DNA of 64,000 bases, from contig NC_135252.1 of assembly GCF_964204865.1 (NCBI RefSeq), forward strand, positions 14,157,383-14,221,382, read 5' to 3'. Shown piece after piece: positions 35,425 to 46,816 of the stretch. The notes beneath the pieces are model-generated. The model worked only from the letters and a program-made list of their open reading frames with translations. It did no database searches and was not told where the DNA came from. Position 1 is the first letter of the stretch, and the number at the start of each line of letters is the position of its first letter. Position numbers and translations under genes: made by a program. This DNA comes from Styela clava (lineage: Eukaryota > Chordata > Ascidiacea > Stolidobranchia > Styelidae).

Positions 35425-35940
35425 GTTAAGCTTGAATACGTAATCTTTTTTGAAAAACCTGCTCTGACTGCCCTTCTATTGGGTGTCGTTAATTTCATGA
35501 TGTGACGTCATTATTGCCAACTAAAAAGTTTCAAGATTTGAAAAACTCCGAATGTAGTTTACGAGATAACATTGTTGCAAAACAAGCTAACCTAACGCTG
35601 AAAAAATTGTGGATCAAAATTTGCTCTTCTTCAGGTACAAATTTACTAATTACGCAATTTAATCACAATTTTGTTCATTGTGTGTCAGATATAAGCCTAA
35701 TTCTAGATATCACTTTTTAAAAAAAAATCTAGGACTATCGCCAAGCTATCAAAAAAATATTAGAATCTTTCTCAAACGTTTAAAGACATATCAAGTATGT
35801 CATATGTTAATGAGATAACTGATTTTGTATTCGGTTTTGTCAGTAAAATTAGTTTTGAAACTAGTGCATTCACGTTAAATTTAAGAAGCTGATAGCATTG
35901 GTTTATCTTATTCAATAACTTTAACGCTGCTGACAAATCA

Positions 35941-35989
35941 ATCACATCTATCTTATCAACTCAAAAATTAATAGTAAGATAGATGTGAT
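35941..35989. repeat. Perfect 15-bp inverted repeat (hairpin)
   Basis: ATCACATCTATCTTA at 35941-35955 is the exact reverse complement of 35975-35989, with a 19-base loop. It lies in non-coding DNA just past the duplicated block. Confidence 0.8.
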
Positions 35990-36040
35990 AAAAGTGAAAT
36001 TACCTATAAACATGAAACAAGTCGGTAGTCGCCCAGTATT

Positions 36041-36518
36041 GATCTCCGCCAATACAGAGGAATCCCCCAGCAATATTGTGCCAAGAAAATTGTACCAAAA
36101 GTGCCAGTTTATTTTGGACTCCGTTGCATCGTAGTTATCTTTGCGCGGAAGTTATCCTGTAGTTAATAATTGAAACATGATCACTGAAATTCCTAGAGCT
36201 TCCTCAGTTTATGGACTATTGAGAGACGGCTTGTTCGACAGAGTATTTTCTTCCGCAGAGGTTAGTATTCTCGGAATTTCAATAAATATTATGGAATATT
36301 GGACATGTTTCGAACAAACATGTTATTTTGCTGCTGCTATGGAAAAAAAATATCAATTTGGATTTTGGGCGAAACGCACATTACCAGGGGACAGTCTAAC
36401 CCACGTGAGATTTCAATCAAATTGTCCCAGCCGTTTAGACGCTACAGCTAAACAGACAGACATATACACAGACAGACAGAACGACTGAGAATAAGTATCT
36501 CCTAGAGCGGAGATCTAA
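36041..36518. mobile_element. RTE/SINE-like or small DNA element remnant
   Basis: The right part reads CAATCAAATTGTCCCAGCCG, then a CAGACAGACATATACACAGA-type tract. This phrase and tail are seen at the 3' ends of many invertebrate LINEs and SINEs. The outer edges carry GATCTCCGC (36042-36050) and its complement GCGGAGATC (36507-36515), which could instead mark short inverted termini. The 103-aa frame at 36177-36488 runs through it and is unlikely to be a host gene. Confidence 0.45.
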
Positions 36519-39500
36519 TGGTTGATGATTGAAATGATATCTCTTGTAGTGTAATAACACGTCGATTTATACAGAGTCTGGAAAAATAATGAGGCAATTT
36601 ATGATGGAAATTTTTCTTTGCACATTTCGAGTTGCTTCAAGTATGTCAATTTTTGTACTCCCACTGACTGTTATTTGTAATATACATGTTTAGAAAAAAA
36701 AAAAACGTTTTATTTAAACTCTCGTTTATGCAGCAAGGAAAAGAACCTCAAAAAATATCGTCTTCATTTATTAATCCATTTCTTCACTCCAACCCCAACT
36801 ATTCCATTTGGATAATCTTTGTTATTAATACCTGGCTGACATTTGGTTGACAGAAGCTGAAAAAAGAATAGACTTGATTTGTATATGAAATTCTGTGATA
36901 CCTAATACATGATCCGTATTAAAACTGAAAATGCTGATCAAACATTAGTGAACCAATACATTAAACTTCTCTGTGGCTTGTGTGAGTTAATATTCGACAA
37001 ATTCTTATCAGAAAGATTCTGCTGATAATGTGGGATTTATTTTAATCGTTATCAGTCCTTTTAAGGCTGAGATCTAGTCGTTGATCACGAAGTCATGCAG
37101 GCGACTTCTGTAACTCGAAACTGCAAAATTGTCATACTCAGTTATGTGTATTTTGTTAGCCTATCACTACGTAATTATTAACACGATTTGATAAATCGCA
37201 TAATTGTACACAAATGCTTACATCATATATCATCATGGTTATTTTATTATTGATATCAGGAAATTACATCATTTAAAATATCTTTGATCAAGCCTAACTT
37301 TTTGGAAGTTGTCGCAATGTAATTTTCAGTCTTGGCAGCTGCGTCTGTTTAATTATTATAATTTGAAACCACCACTGAATTACGTAAGTGTGAAATTGTA
37401 TGAATATACGTAATATATCAAACAGTAGATAGAAAATCTACATTTCTCATAAAAAAATGTTAGAACATAAATTAAAAACGAATATCTGATATATATTTAA
37501 TTTTTATTAGCTATTTTACTGGGATGCCTCGTTACAAGTACTATATAAATTTTAAGGTATTTGCTTTTTCAAGATAACTATGTATTTTACGGAAGATGAA
37601 AAAAAAATATATATAAGAAGATTAAAAAATTCATATTTGAATTTCAGTGTAATATTGGAGACATTTGTAAATAAACTATCTTTGATTCTTTTTAAATAAA
37701 GAAAATAAAGCTAAAATAATTTTTAAGGTCAAGTTGATAAAATTATATTTTAAGTTAGATTCACACTTAACGTATTTTTAAACACATATATGTATAACAT
37801 ACTTGATGAAAACTCATCCTTTTCTAGTAAATTGAAAGGTAGTTTAACTTATTTTTTGTGTCTATCAAAATTTGTTTGTGGATTGTGTCATATTGCCATC
37901 TAAATTATCCTATAGTATCTGTTCAGAATAGATACAGTTTGTACGTTTGTATTTCAGTGTAAATTATTTCTACAATTTATCAATTGCATATATACAAGTA
38001 GCAGTCACGCTTTGTAGTATCATTAAGTGAGTTTCAATACAAAGTAGATCTCCGGATATGTACGTGCTTGGAATTATCTATGTCGAATAAACATGCTCAT
38101 GACATATTAAAAAATTTAAACCACTACATCGATATCGCATTACAAAAACGATCAGTCACATCAAAATACAGATGAAGATTGAAAACCGAAAAAACATTTC
38201 AAAAAAAGCATATTAGAATGAAACGAAATGGTATGGCTATTTTATTATAATGATAACTTCTCACACGAATATAATATTTAGTCATCCAAAAGCAAATATA
38301 GCAATTGAAAACCTTAAAAATTAGTTAATAAACGAAACATGATTTGGTTATTTTTATTCGACGTTAATATTGAAAGATTATTTATATACAAGGTTCATAC
38401 GAAAATCATTCCAACCTCAAATATATATTAGAAAACTTGACAAAATTGCTATTTTGATTCATTTCATTGAATATTAGAATAAAAAATAAGATCAAAAATT
38501 ATCATTTTAAAAAGATTTAATAGAGAATTTGCTCATGCCAAAACCATTGAATTACCTATATATATTAAGAAAAAAAAAATACTGCATCAATAGAAATGAG
38601 TGAATGTCTGATCAAATGACTGAATTAATGCCATGGTGATCTAAAAATTCATTTCGATTCCAATACGGTTTCCTTGATCTGAATACTTTCAAGAACCTTT
38701 ATACAGAAATTGATGATAAAATGGACTGATGATAAAAAAAAACAGTGGCTGACTTTGAAAGAGTTGGATATTGCCCAGTGTGCTGTTGTATTTCACTAAG
38801 TTTCGGAAATTTATTGCTAGGTTTTGAAAATACATCACTTCGTTTAAAGTTTTTACCTCAATTGCCTTGTTTCCCACAAATGAAAAATATTTTCAACAGT
38901 TTGCAACGGCGTTTGATAGAGTTTTGTCAGAATTCAAGTATAAATTTTTATGGTCAAAAATAGCTATTCAGATACACGAATTGTTAAAATTTGCATTTAT
39001 TCAAATATTAGTAATTACTTATTCAATTTATTATAAAATTTGATTCAAGACTGATCTTTGTGATGAATTTTATTAAAAATAAAAATATTTTATGCCCATG
39101 TACCAGAGAATTGAAATAAAAAAAGTGATCGCAATGTTCTAAATCGATCCTAAAAGTAAAAATTTAATAATTTCTATATTACGGCATTTTCTCAAATATA
39201 TACGGAGTGACCTAATGTTACGCTTGTGCGATTGATATAATTTGTACGTTTATAGAAATCCATGATTGGATAATGAGAAATGATTGCCCAGCTGACTTCA
39301 CACCATTTATACACGCAAGTAATTTTTGAGAGAAAAATGACCGATTCATAACATGACATCATTTGTTGTGTATATGAAATTAAAGTTTGAATCTCAAATT
39401 GTAGATTGAAGTTTAATTGAAATAAATTGAATTTCCGTTTTGCCAATATATTTCCTATTCACATCATAGTTATTATAGGACATAAATATATGTTATCGAA

Positions 39501-41984
39501 TATAGCAATGTTGTAATACGTGCCGTGTCAGTAAATCTGTAACTAATTTTTATTCAATTAAAGGTTTTTAGTTTTCATGACTCAATGCTAAAACTTTGTT
39601 CCATCATAATAAATGTTAGGAACATATTAGACATAGACATAGATAAATAACATTTGGATCACGTGAAGATCATCCCCCATATATCCAACTGAATGTACAC
39701 TCTCTTCGCACTCGTATGAAGATCCTCCCGCCAGTTTCGATCATAGGATTAAGGTTTATAACATAAGGATTCTCCCTCGGGCCAGATCATGTATAACCCC
39801 CCCCCCTCCTTCCATAAAAAAACTACATGGATGGTGGGATCTTCATATAATCCTTGTTATTCTTTACGAAGCCAGTTCTGATCCTTTTATTCGATTCTAC
39901 GGGAAAAGAAGAAATATATCGATATTTATATGTTAATTATAAGTTGAATGTCCATAGTCTGACTTTAATGTACATACCTTAAACGCTACATGATACTTTT
40001 TATCGAGTTCTATTTTACAGCGTTTGGTATTTGTTGAATATCGGTTATTACCCAACTTAAAACAACATAACACAGCAGTCGAAGCGCCCTCAAAATAGCG
40101 CCCTCGAAGCGTCAACAAATTTCGCTTGACTAAAGTTGCTGTAAAAACTGAAGTTAAATATAGAAGATTGGTTAAAACGTATTGTAGAAGAAGCATAATA
40201 ATAAATATCTATACAATTATAGAACAAAAAACATATTTTGTTGAAGATGGTGGTTTATTGAAAATTTCCACCAACATAAGTTGCCGCCACATTTTGTCTT
40301 ATTTGTGTTATAGTTTGAGAATATTTAATAAAACGTGATAGAAATTTTTTGTACAAATATTGAAGGTCTCAACTAGGACTAAATTTTAAGTTATGTCCGA
40401 ATTATAAAGAAAAAAAATTTCATTTTGTTTGCATTCAATTGCAAAATAATTTGTACTCGAATGTTGTAATCAAATGTAATTTTCATCGAATTAAGTACAT
40501 AGTTCATACTAAAATACAGTTTATCTGTTCATTTACTGATTTCCTGGCATAGTAAATGCGTAATTTTAAATATTGTAAAGACTACTTACTTCTACGTCAT
40601 TTGCTAAATGTGTGAAAGGTTTTAAATGTGTTGACTTTGGAAATATCATTCGCTCAATGCTTTAACATACGTATGCAACAATTCATCTTCTAGATTGTTG
40701 TTTTCATATTTTGTTTCTATTTTTAAAGTTTTATAAAAATAGCTCTATATTTTATATCACTTTTGCTCTCCGCAAAAGCCAATTGCGTGATATAAAATTG
40801 TCCTACAACTGATAAAATCAGATTATAGCACGCTTACAAGGTACGGTGCTCAATTGCAAGTTGTCTCTTTTTTAGATACACGAACTTAACGTGAACTTAC
40901 TTATACGGTCGTTATACTTCTGCAAAAGCAATTGTTTTTTCGAGAAAAATGTTTGAATCAATTGTAATCGTCGGAAATGGTAAGTGATTCCCAGTGACGA
41001 ATGGTATTGGTATTGGAAATATTTGATTATGACTACTTGGAGGAATAAGTTTCCCGTAGTCAAGAGTGAACTCCAATTTAAGTTCAATTTTTTGAAACAT
41101 TATTTTAATAATGATTTGTTTAGTCTAAAAAGGCACGAAACATAAAATTTCAAATTTTACGACACCTGAGTTTGCGTTATAAGAACCTGCACCTCCACCA
41201 GTCTTAGAAATTTATATGTCAAGAATATATCTGAAACATAGTTTCCAAAATTAATTTAAATATATATTAATTAATAAAAAATGTTTGGTGACCCTAAAAT
41301 TATGAATAGCGTTATAAACCTAATTATTAAAATACAATAACTTTTTTATAGACGTAAAAATAGCACGTGTTTATTTAATTTGTATAATTGTATCTTTATT
41401 ATACATGTACATGTAACAGTCAGGTTATATGGACACGCATTGGTCACATATCTTTTTAATTCGAAACGGTATTTAAGGTCGAATTTTAGCTATGGCTTCA
41501 TCTTTGCGTCATTTCATTTTTAAACGAAACGGTTGGTAATATCATGACCTACGTTTTACATCAACTGGTCAATAGTTTTCCAAGCATAACTTATGTTGAC
41601 TCACAGAAGTACGCTAAGGTATATGCAACAAATTATGTATTAACCTGACCTTCCAAAAATTTATTTCAGTTTTTATGTTTAAATGTTAAGCATATCATAT
41701 TCTCGTCGAAATACGATTTGTTGTTAGAGTCGATGGGTATGGGTTACTTTCATAAATACATTTTTTAACATATAAATTGTATTCAAAATGTTTAAATGCT
41801 TGAAGCGGGATTTGGTGATGAACATTTTCGTCTTAAACATTTATTTTTGCATACGACGTTTTCATGCATTTACTTGAAAACAATCGGTCACTAAAAAAAG
41901 GGGATTTACAATTTTTGGAAATGGGATCTGGTCGGCTCGATATTGGGAGCGAGATTTGGTAACTGGTCAACTTGGTATTAGTAT
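36519..41984. other. Gene-free stretch
   Basis: AT-rich DNA with no supported gene on either strand. It holds a run of ten C at 39797-39806 and a diverged dispersed block at 39254-39366. Short frames (for example 38745-38963 plus, 39192-39446 minus) show no domains. Confidence 0.5.
39254..39366 (+). repeat. Diverged copy of the GATTGAATAATGAGAAAT block
   Basis: GATTGGATAATGAGAAAT, then TTCACACCATTTA, AGTAATTT and TAACATGACATCATTTGTTG occur in the same order as in 25918-26040. Confidence 0.4.
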
Positions 41985-43263
41985 TAGAGATGGACCGATA
42001 CCACTTTTGTCGCCGATACCGATACCAATCCGATACCAGCTAAAAACGCCGATATCGATACCGATACGCCGATACTACAAAAAGGCCGATATTACCGATA
42101 TTCCGATACCAATACTATGTAATTATTACTTAATTAGGTATGCTGTGTAGGGCAGACGGGTTAAAACAATGGTCTTTAAGCGTTGTTCATAGTACACATT
42201 ATTTCAGATCGAAAAAAAAGATATATATATATCACATAATATGAAATTAATGTTTGGTATCCATATGCTGTAACTGATTAAGATACATTGTACAGTAACG
42301 CTAGTAATCTCGGTGTTTAATTAGAAAACTCATAAGCCGAGATGTCCAATTTGAATTTAATGTTAATATTGCGAGCTTCGAATATCGTTATTCGTGTTTA
42401 AAAGAATATCGAATATCACCCACACATTCTAGCGCCGCCGTCCTACATCCAAATTAAAAGCATTTTACAAATATTTAATTTAGTGGCTAATCGTAATCGT
42501 CGACGCAATAAGTCAAAGCCAACATGAAAGAATATCAATCAGCACCGACAAAAAGAAGGCCCACCGATAACCGTTGAGGATGTTTTTTTACTTCACTATT
42601 TTATAATATTTTACAATTGCTATCTTATATTTTGAGACAGTCTAGGGCTAGGCGGTCAAGTCAATATATCTATAAAGAAATCGTGTAGTTAAGCAGAATT
42701 AAAATTAATACCTGTGTAGTGGGATAATTGTGTCGGAATTTAGTTTATCGATGTCGACGGACTAAATGACACTCGTACTTGACGACAAACAGTCAGAATT
42801 TATACCCGTGCCAAAAGTCCATGTGCCGTTAATAAGGAAGGACCCCAATTCCACTGTATGATTTAAAACTGGGCGCCTAGTTGCTTTTTGTTATGTGCTG
42901 TGTTGATATATTTCTTCATAAAAACTATGTAATATTAAAAATGTCAATATAAAAATTTGACAGCGAAAATAGCCAAATTAGTTGAGCTAGTTTAGCTGAT
43001 AAATAGCTAAAAACAGGTGAATCCTATTCTCTCGCGGGGGTGGGGACATGTATGACTCATAGCTCACGATCTCTCCAGACAAAAATAAATTAAAAAGTAG
43101 TATTCCAACTTATCTTTTAAAACATTCTGGACCATATCAAAAAGGTAAATATATCGGTAATATCGGCCTTAATCTAACCGATACCGATACATGGCCGATA
43201 CCAAAAAAATGGCCGATATTGCCGATACCCGATACCCGATACCGATACATCGGTACATCTCTA
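41985..43263. mobile_element. Non-autonomous hAT element with CCGATACC-rich ends
   Basis: The left end TAGAGATGGACCGATACC matches the right end on the minus strand, TAGAGATGTACCGATGTATC. Both ends are followed by clusters of CCGATA/GCCGATATT motifs (41993-42115 and 43150-43250). The flanking 8-mers ATTAGTAT (41977-41984) and CTAAGTAT (43264-43271) agree at 6 of 8 positions, an eroded target-site duplication. The 1.28-kb interior has no transposase ORF. Confidence 0.7.
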
Positions 43264-43271
43264 CTAAGTAT

Positions 43272-44436
43272 TGCATATCTGTTCAAAAAATTCTGTATGC
43301 CAAAAAAAAATATTTGCGTTATACTCACACATTTTATTGCGAGTAAATTAGTTTTGCAATTTATTATAAGAGCAAGATATACCATATTCAAAGTTTTTTT
43401 TCATAAAATTTTAAATTCAACAAATAGATACAGTGGCCAAAGTGAATATTAGCACGGGTCTGTAATAAAAATGAACAGGTATCTAATCTAATACCGGCAT
43501 CTAAAACTTATAGCAATGATACTTGACATGGCAGCTGCTTTGGGTGAAAAAATTATACACAGCGTTCAGTTTCCTAGAAAGGTTGTTGACATAATTACAA
43601 TAATTTGTGACAGAGGATTTCTTTCACGACCAACAGCTTTACGTTTTCATGACGTTGGGATTTGAAAAGTATATAGTCTACGAGTACTTTTTGGTAGCTG
43701 ATAAAAAACTCGCGAAAACATCTATTCAAATAATGTTGAAGTACTACTTTAAAATCTGGTTTGACAAGAGCTAACCCATAATGCTGAAATCTGTAATGAA
43801 GATTGAATAATGAGAAATAAACTTCTGCAGTATAATTATTTAATTTTGTTCCCATTTTTGCCTTCTTCTTAGATTAGTTTTTGACTAATATGCAAAACCA
43901 ATTTAGTTACTGATATAGTTTGAACTATTTACCTCAGCTTTTATTAAAATAAACGCTTGTATTCACATTTGACAACGTTACGCATCATTTTCACGTTATT
44001 TCAATTTGGCTATGCGACATTTAGCTGAATATCCTTTAAAGTTACAATGACGTAACACTCAGTAGCATTTCGATCGAGTGTGGTATTACTTGTTGGTGGC
44101 ACGCTGTTGATGACTTTGACTCGATCATCACATTTAACGAAAAAAAGGAAAACGTCACGGATATATTTCTAATTACGTCATTTTAATACAGCTACGTTTT
44201 GCTATTACGCTCAGAGTTTCATATTTGAAAGTTTAAACTCTAAATATATATATTACAAACTGGCCTTAGTTTCATAATTCCGTTTGGAAGAATAAGATAA
44301 TGACTAAATGCTTCACATTTGGATTTAGCCATCATGTTCATCTCATCTCTGATAACAAATAAATAATATATTTCCCATAAACATGCATAGTTCTACTATT
44401 TCAAATATTCAATAAATAGGTATCTTCAAAGTAAAC
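43272..44436. other. Gene-free stretch
   Basis: Nothing recognisable except ATTGAATAATGAGAAAT near 43803, shared with the dispersed blocks at 25918 and 39254. Confidence 0.45.
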
Positions 44437-44444
44437 CTCTAAAC

Positions 44445-45575
44445 CAGGGTGGTCCAAACCCAGGCCCAAGCATTCGGAGAGTAATCAAAAAATCGCTTTT
44501 AGTGTTGTTTCGTCATTAAATTAACTAGAATAATCTTTTGACATATTGTTACATCACTAATGTAACTGAATTGACTAATGTTATGGCTAGCTGAGGCAAC
44601 TAGCAAAGAGGAATGGTGTTCTTGGCAGTCTTGAAGTTATCTGGCTTTCTATCTTTTTGGTCGAGAATATATGCTAACAATTTTGGTATTGTAGAGAACT
44701 TGAAATTGAGTGCGGATTCTATTAGCCTAGATTGATTACGCCTAGGCTTACCATACGTTCAGTTTTAGGCGGGACAGTCCCACTTTTTAACGTCGTGTCC
44801 CGGCGTCCCGACCGGTCAGCCAAAAGTCCCACTTTGGCGTTCAGACAGTCAGCATAATATACGAATATTAGCAATGTTCTCGATGCTGTTGTTACTGTGT
44901 AGCTGTAGCATACTTATTGAAATGGGATGTGTGGTTTTGTTTGTTAGCGGATAATTGCTACAATTTGTCACGTGTGAGCCCCGTGCGACAAAAGGGTGCT
45001 TAACATTAAAGTAAATTCCTTTCTATTTTTCGAACTGAAACCGATATTTGGACAGGCAGCGCATGAACTCGCAATGACAATATGGTCAATGAAGACCGCC
45101 GTGATAGTTTTAAATATAGGCTCCTATAACGTAATATCGGTAAATTTCCGATTTTTAGAGTCCCGATTTAGGGTCACAAAAATATGGTAACCCTAGCTCT
45201 GCCTGATAACTAAATATTAATGTTATGGTCTAACAATATAATTCATGTTGGGTGTTATTTTGCAACCAGCCTAAACAGAATTACAAAAATGCTGCTTATA
45301 TTAGTAATTACCCTCGATGTTCGGAAGAACTTACATTTGCGGAAGCAGTTTGTCCGTTACAAAGGTAACACTAAAAGTAGATATATACAGTAAGACTTTT
45401 GCAGGTTTTAGTTAGTTTTTGCTTGTTTCAGTTCGATAAATTGATCAATGCGTTTCCACAATAAAATGGTTTGTTTTGTATTGAACTGTTTACCTATTCC
45501 TCGCACTATTGTGGCCCGCGAATGATGCAAAAATTATTTTGTGGCCCGCGGAGCCGACAAGCTTGGACCACCCTG
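44445..45575. mobile_element. hAT element, non-autonomous, 1.13 kb
   Basis: The left end CAGGGTGGTCCAAACCCAGG and the right end, minus strand CAGGGTGGTCCAAGCTTGTC, are near-perfect inverted repeats. GGCCCGCG boxes lie just inside the right end. A perfect 8-bp target-site duplication CTCTAAAC flanks it (44437-44444 and 45576-45583). No transposase ORF remains. A second element seems to be nested inside. Confidence 0.88.
44742..45196. mobile_element. Probable nested DNA element
   Basis: The left edge CTAGGCTTACCATACG and the right edge, minus strand CTAGGGTTACCATATT, form inverted termini. GC-rich repeats GGGACAGTCCCACTTT and AAAAGTCCCACTTTGG lie inside the left end. No clear target-site duplication was seen. 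It sits wholly inside the hAT element 44445-45575. Confidence 0.5.
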
Positions 45576-46072
45576 CTCTAAACCATTTATTTGATGATAA
45601 AGAGATCAGTTTGCAGAGATGGATTTTGGGAAAGATTATGTATATTATTAGATTATGGATTTTAGATGAAAATACTTTTGTAGATGAAAATGTGACTACG
45701 ATAGTAACTACTTTAGTTATCATGAGATATCTTGCGCCATTGCTCCAACCGTGATCCTAATAAGTAAACTGATCCAGCATACAATGGCACACAATTTTGA
45801 AATAATTTTGAAATTTCCATACACCACTAATTTTCTTAATTCAGATTCAGATAATTTATTTTCGTCGTGCAAGAAACATTATGAACAACACAAGCATAGT
45901 AAATCAAGGCAAAAGAAAACAACAGACACATAATGTTTCGACTGCAATTAACGAGGAGCCGCGAAAGACTATCAAGTCATCGTGTCAGCGACACCATTAA
46001 AGCTGAATGACGTCAAAAAAACGTCAAATGTTTAAGGTTGAGTTATATATGATCAGGGCAAAAATTTGGAAA

Positions 46073-46280
46073 ACGTAAATCGAATCGAGAGAGTAAGCCA
46101 AATGAGAAAAGTTTAAATAAAAAGTATGAATGGAATCAACAGAGTCGGGGAAGAAATGATTAATCTAGAATTAAGTTAGCTCAGGGGAAATTTAAAAAAC
46201 GTAAATCGAATCGAGAGAGCAAGTCAAAAGAGAAAGGTTTAAAAAGAAATGCGAATGGAATCGAGAGAGAAATGTTTAAA
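46073..46280 (+). repeat. Imperfect tandem duplication, period 126 bp
   Basis: ACGTAAATCGAATCGAGAGA occurs at 46073 and again at 46199. Each is followed by GCAAG/GTAAG, then AGAGAAA/GAGAAAA, a TTTAAA-rich part and GAATGGAATC. Two diverged units are present. Confidence 0.7.
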
Positions 46281-46816
46281 TGGGAACAAATATCCATCGT
46301 GTCGAGTAAAAGTCAGAAAAAACGCGTTTACGATAAATCAGTATGTCAGTCTCGCAGCGTCATGCTCGGGTGATCGCAATCACAATATGAAATTGTTGAC
46401 TGGCAGGACGCTGCAGAAACTTAGCAACTGAAGGGGAATTCCCAGCAACCATAACAGGGGAAGCCGGGTTGGATTAAGTACCGGTACTGATACGGCAATA
46501 TATAAATAAATAAATATATAAGTACAATTCAGACAGGAAAAACAGTTTTGATGGGAAAAGTTCATTCCACATGTACTTTGGGCAATGATGCAAACTCAGT
46601 GATAATGGTCGTGCTCTGTGAGGACAATAAAGAAAAATGGTGACAATGCCAATGGTATTAAGAGGTGAAAAAAGTCACGATCGTTTAGGTAAAATAGAGA
46701 TCCTGGATCGAATGACCAGTTATAGAAAAATCGAGCCACACAAAAGGTGGGGGACATGGGTTGTATACGGTACACTACTATACTTATAAGGGATCTATAC
46801 CACTTATTGAAGCAGA

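Larger units (their letters stand above)
29295..35646 (+). repeat. Tandem segmental duplication, unit B (carries GNAT gene 4)
   Basis: This is the second copy of 23216-29289, about 6.35 kb. It retains the 298-bp segment (34602-34899) that unit A lost, so unit B has the more ancestral 3' structure. Right-edge homology ends at CAAATTTAC (35638-35646), after which unique sequence begins. Confidence 0.95.

Noticed and set aside
36177-36488. 103-aa ORF as a host gene
   Set aside because: It reads through a LINE/SINE-like 3' end with a CAGACAGA tract.
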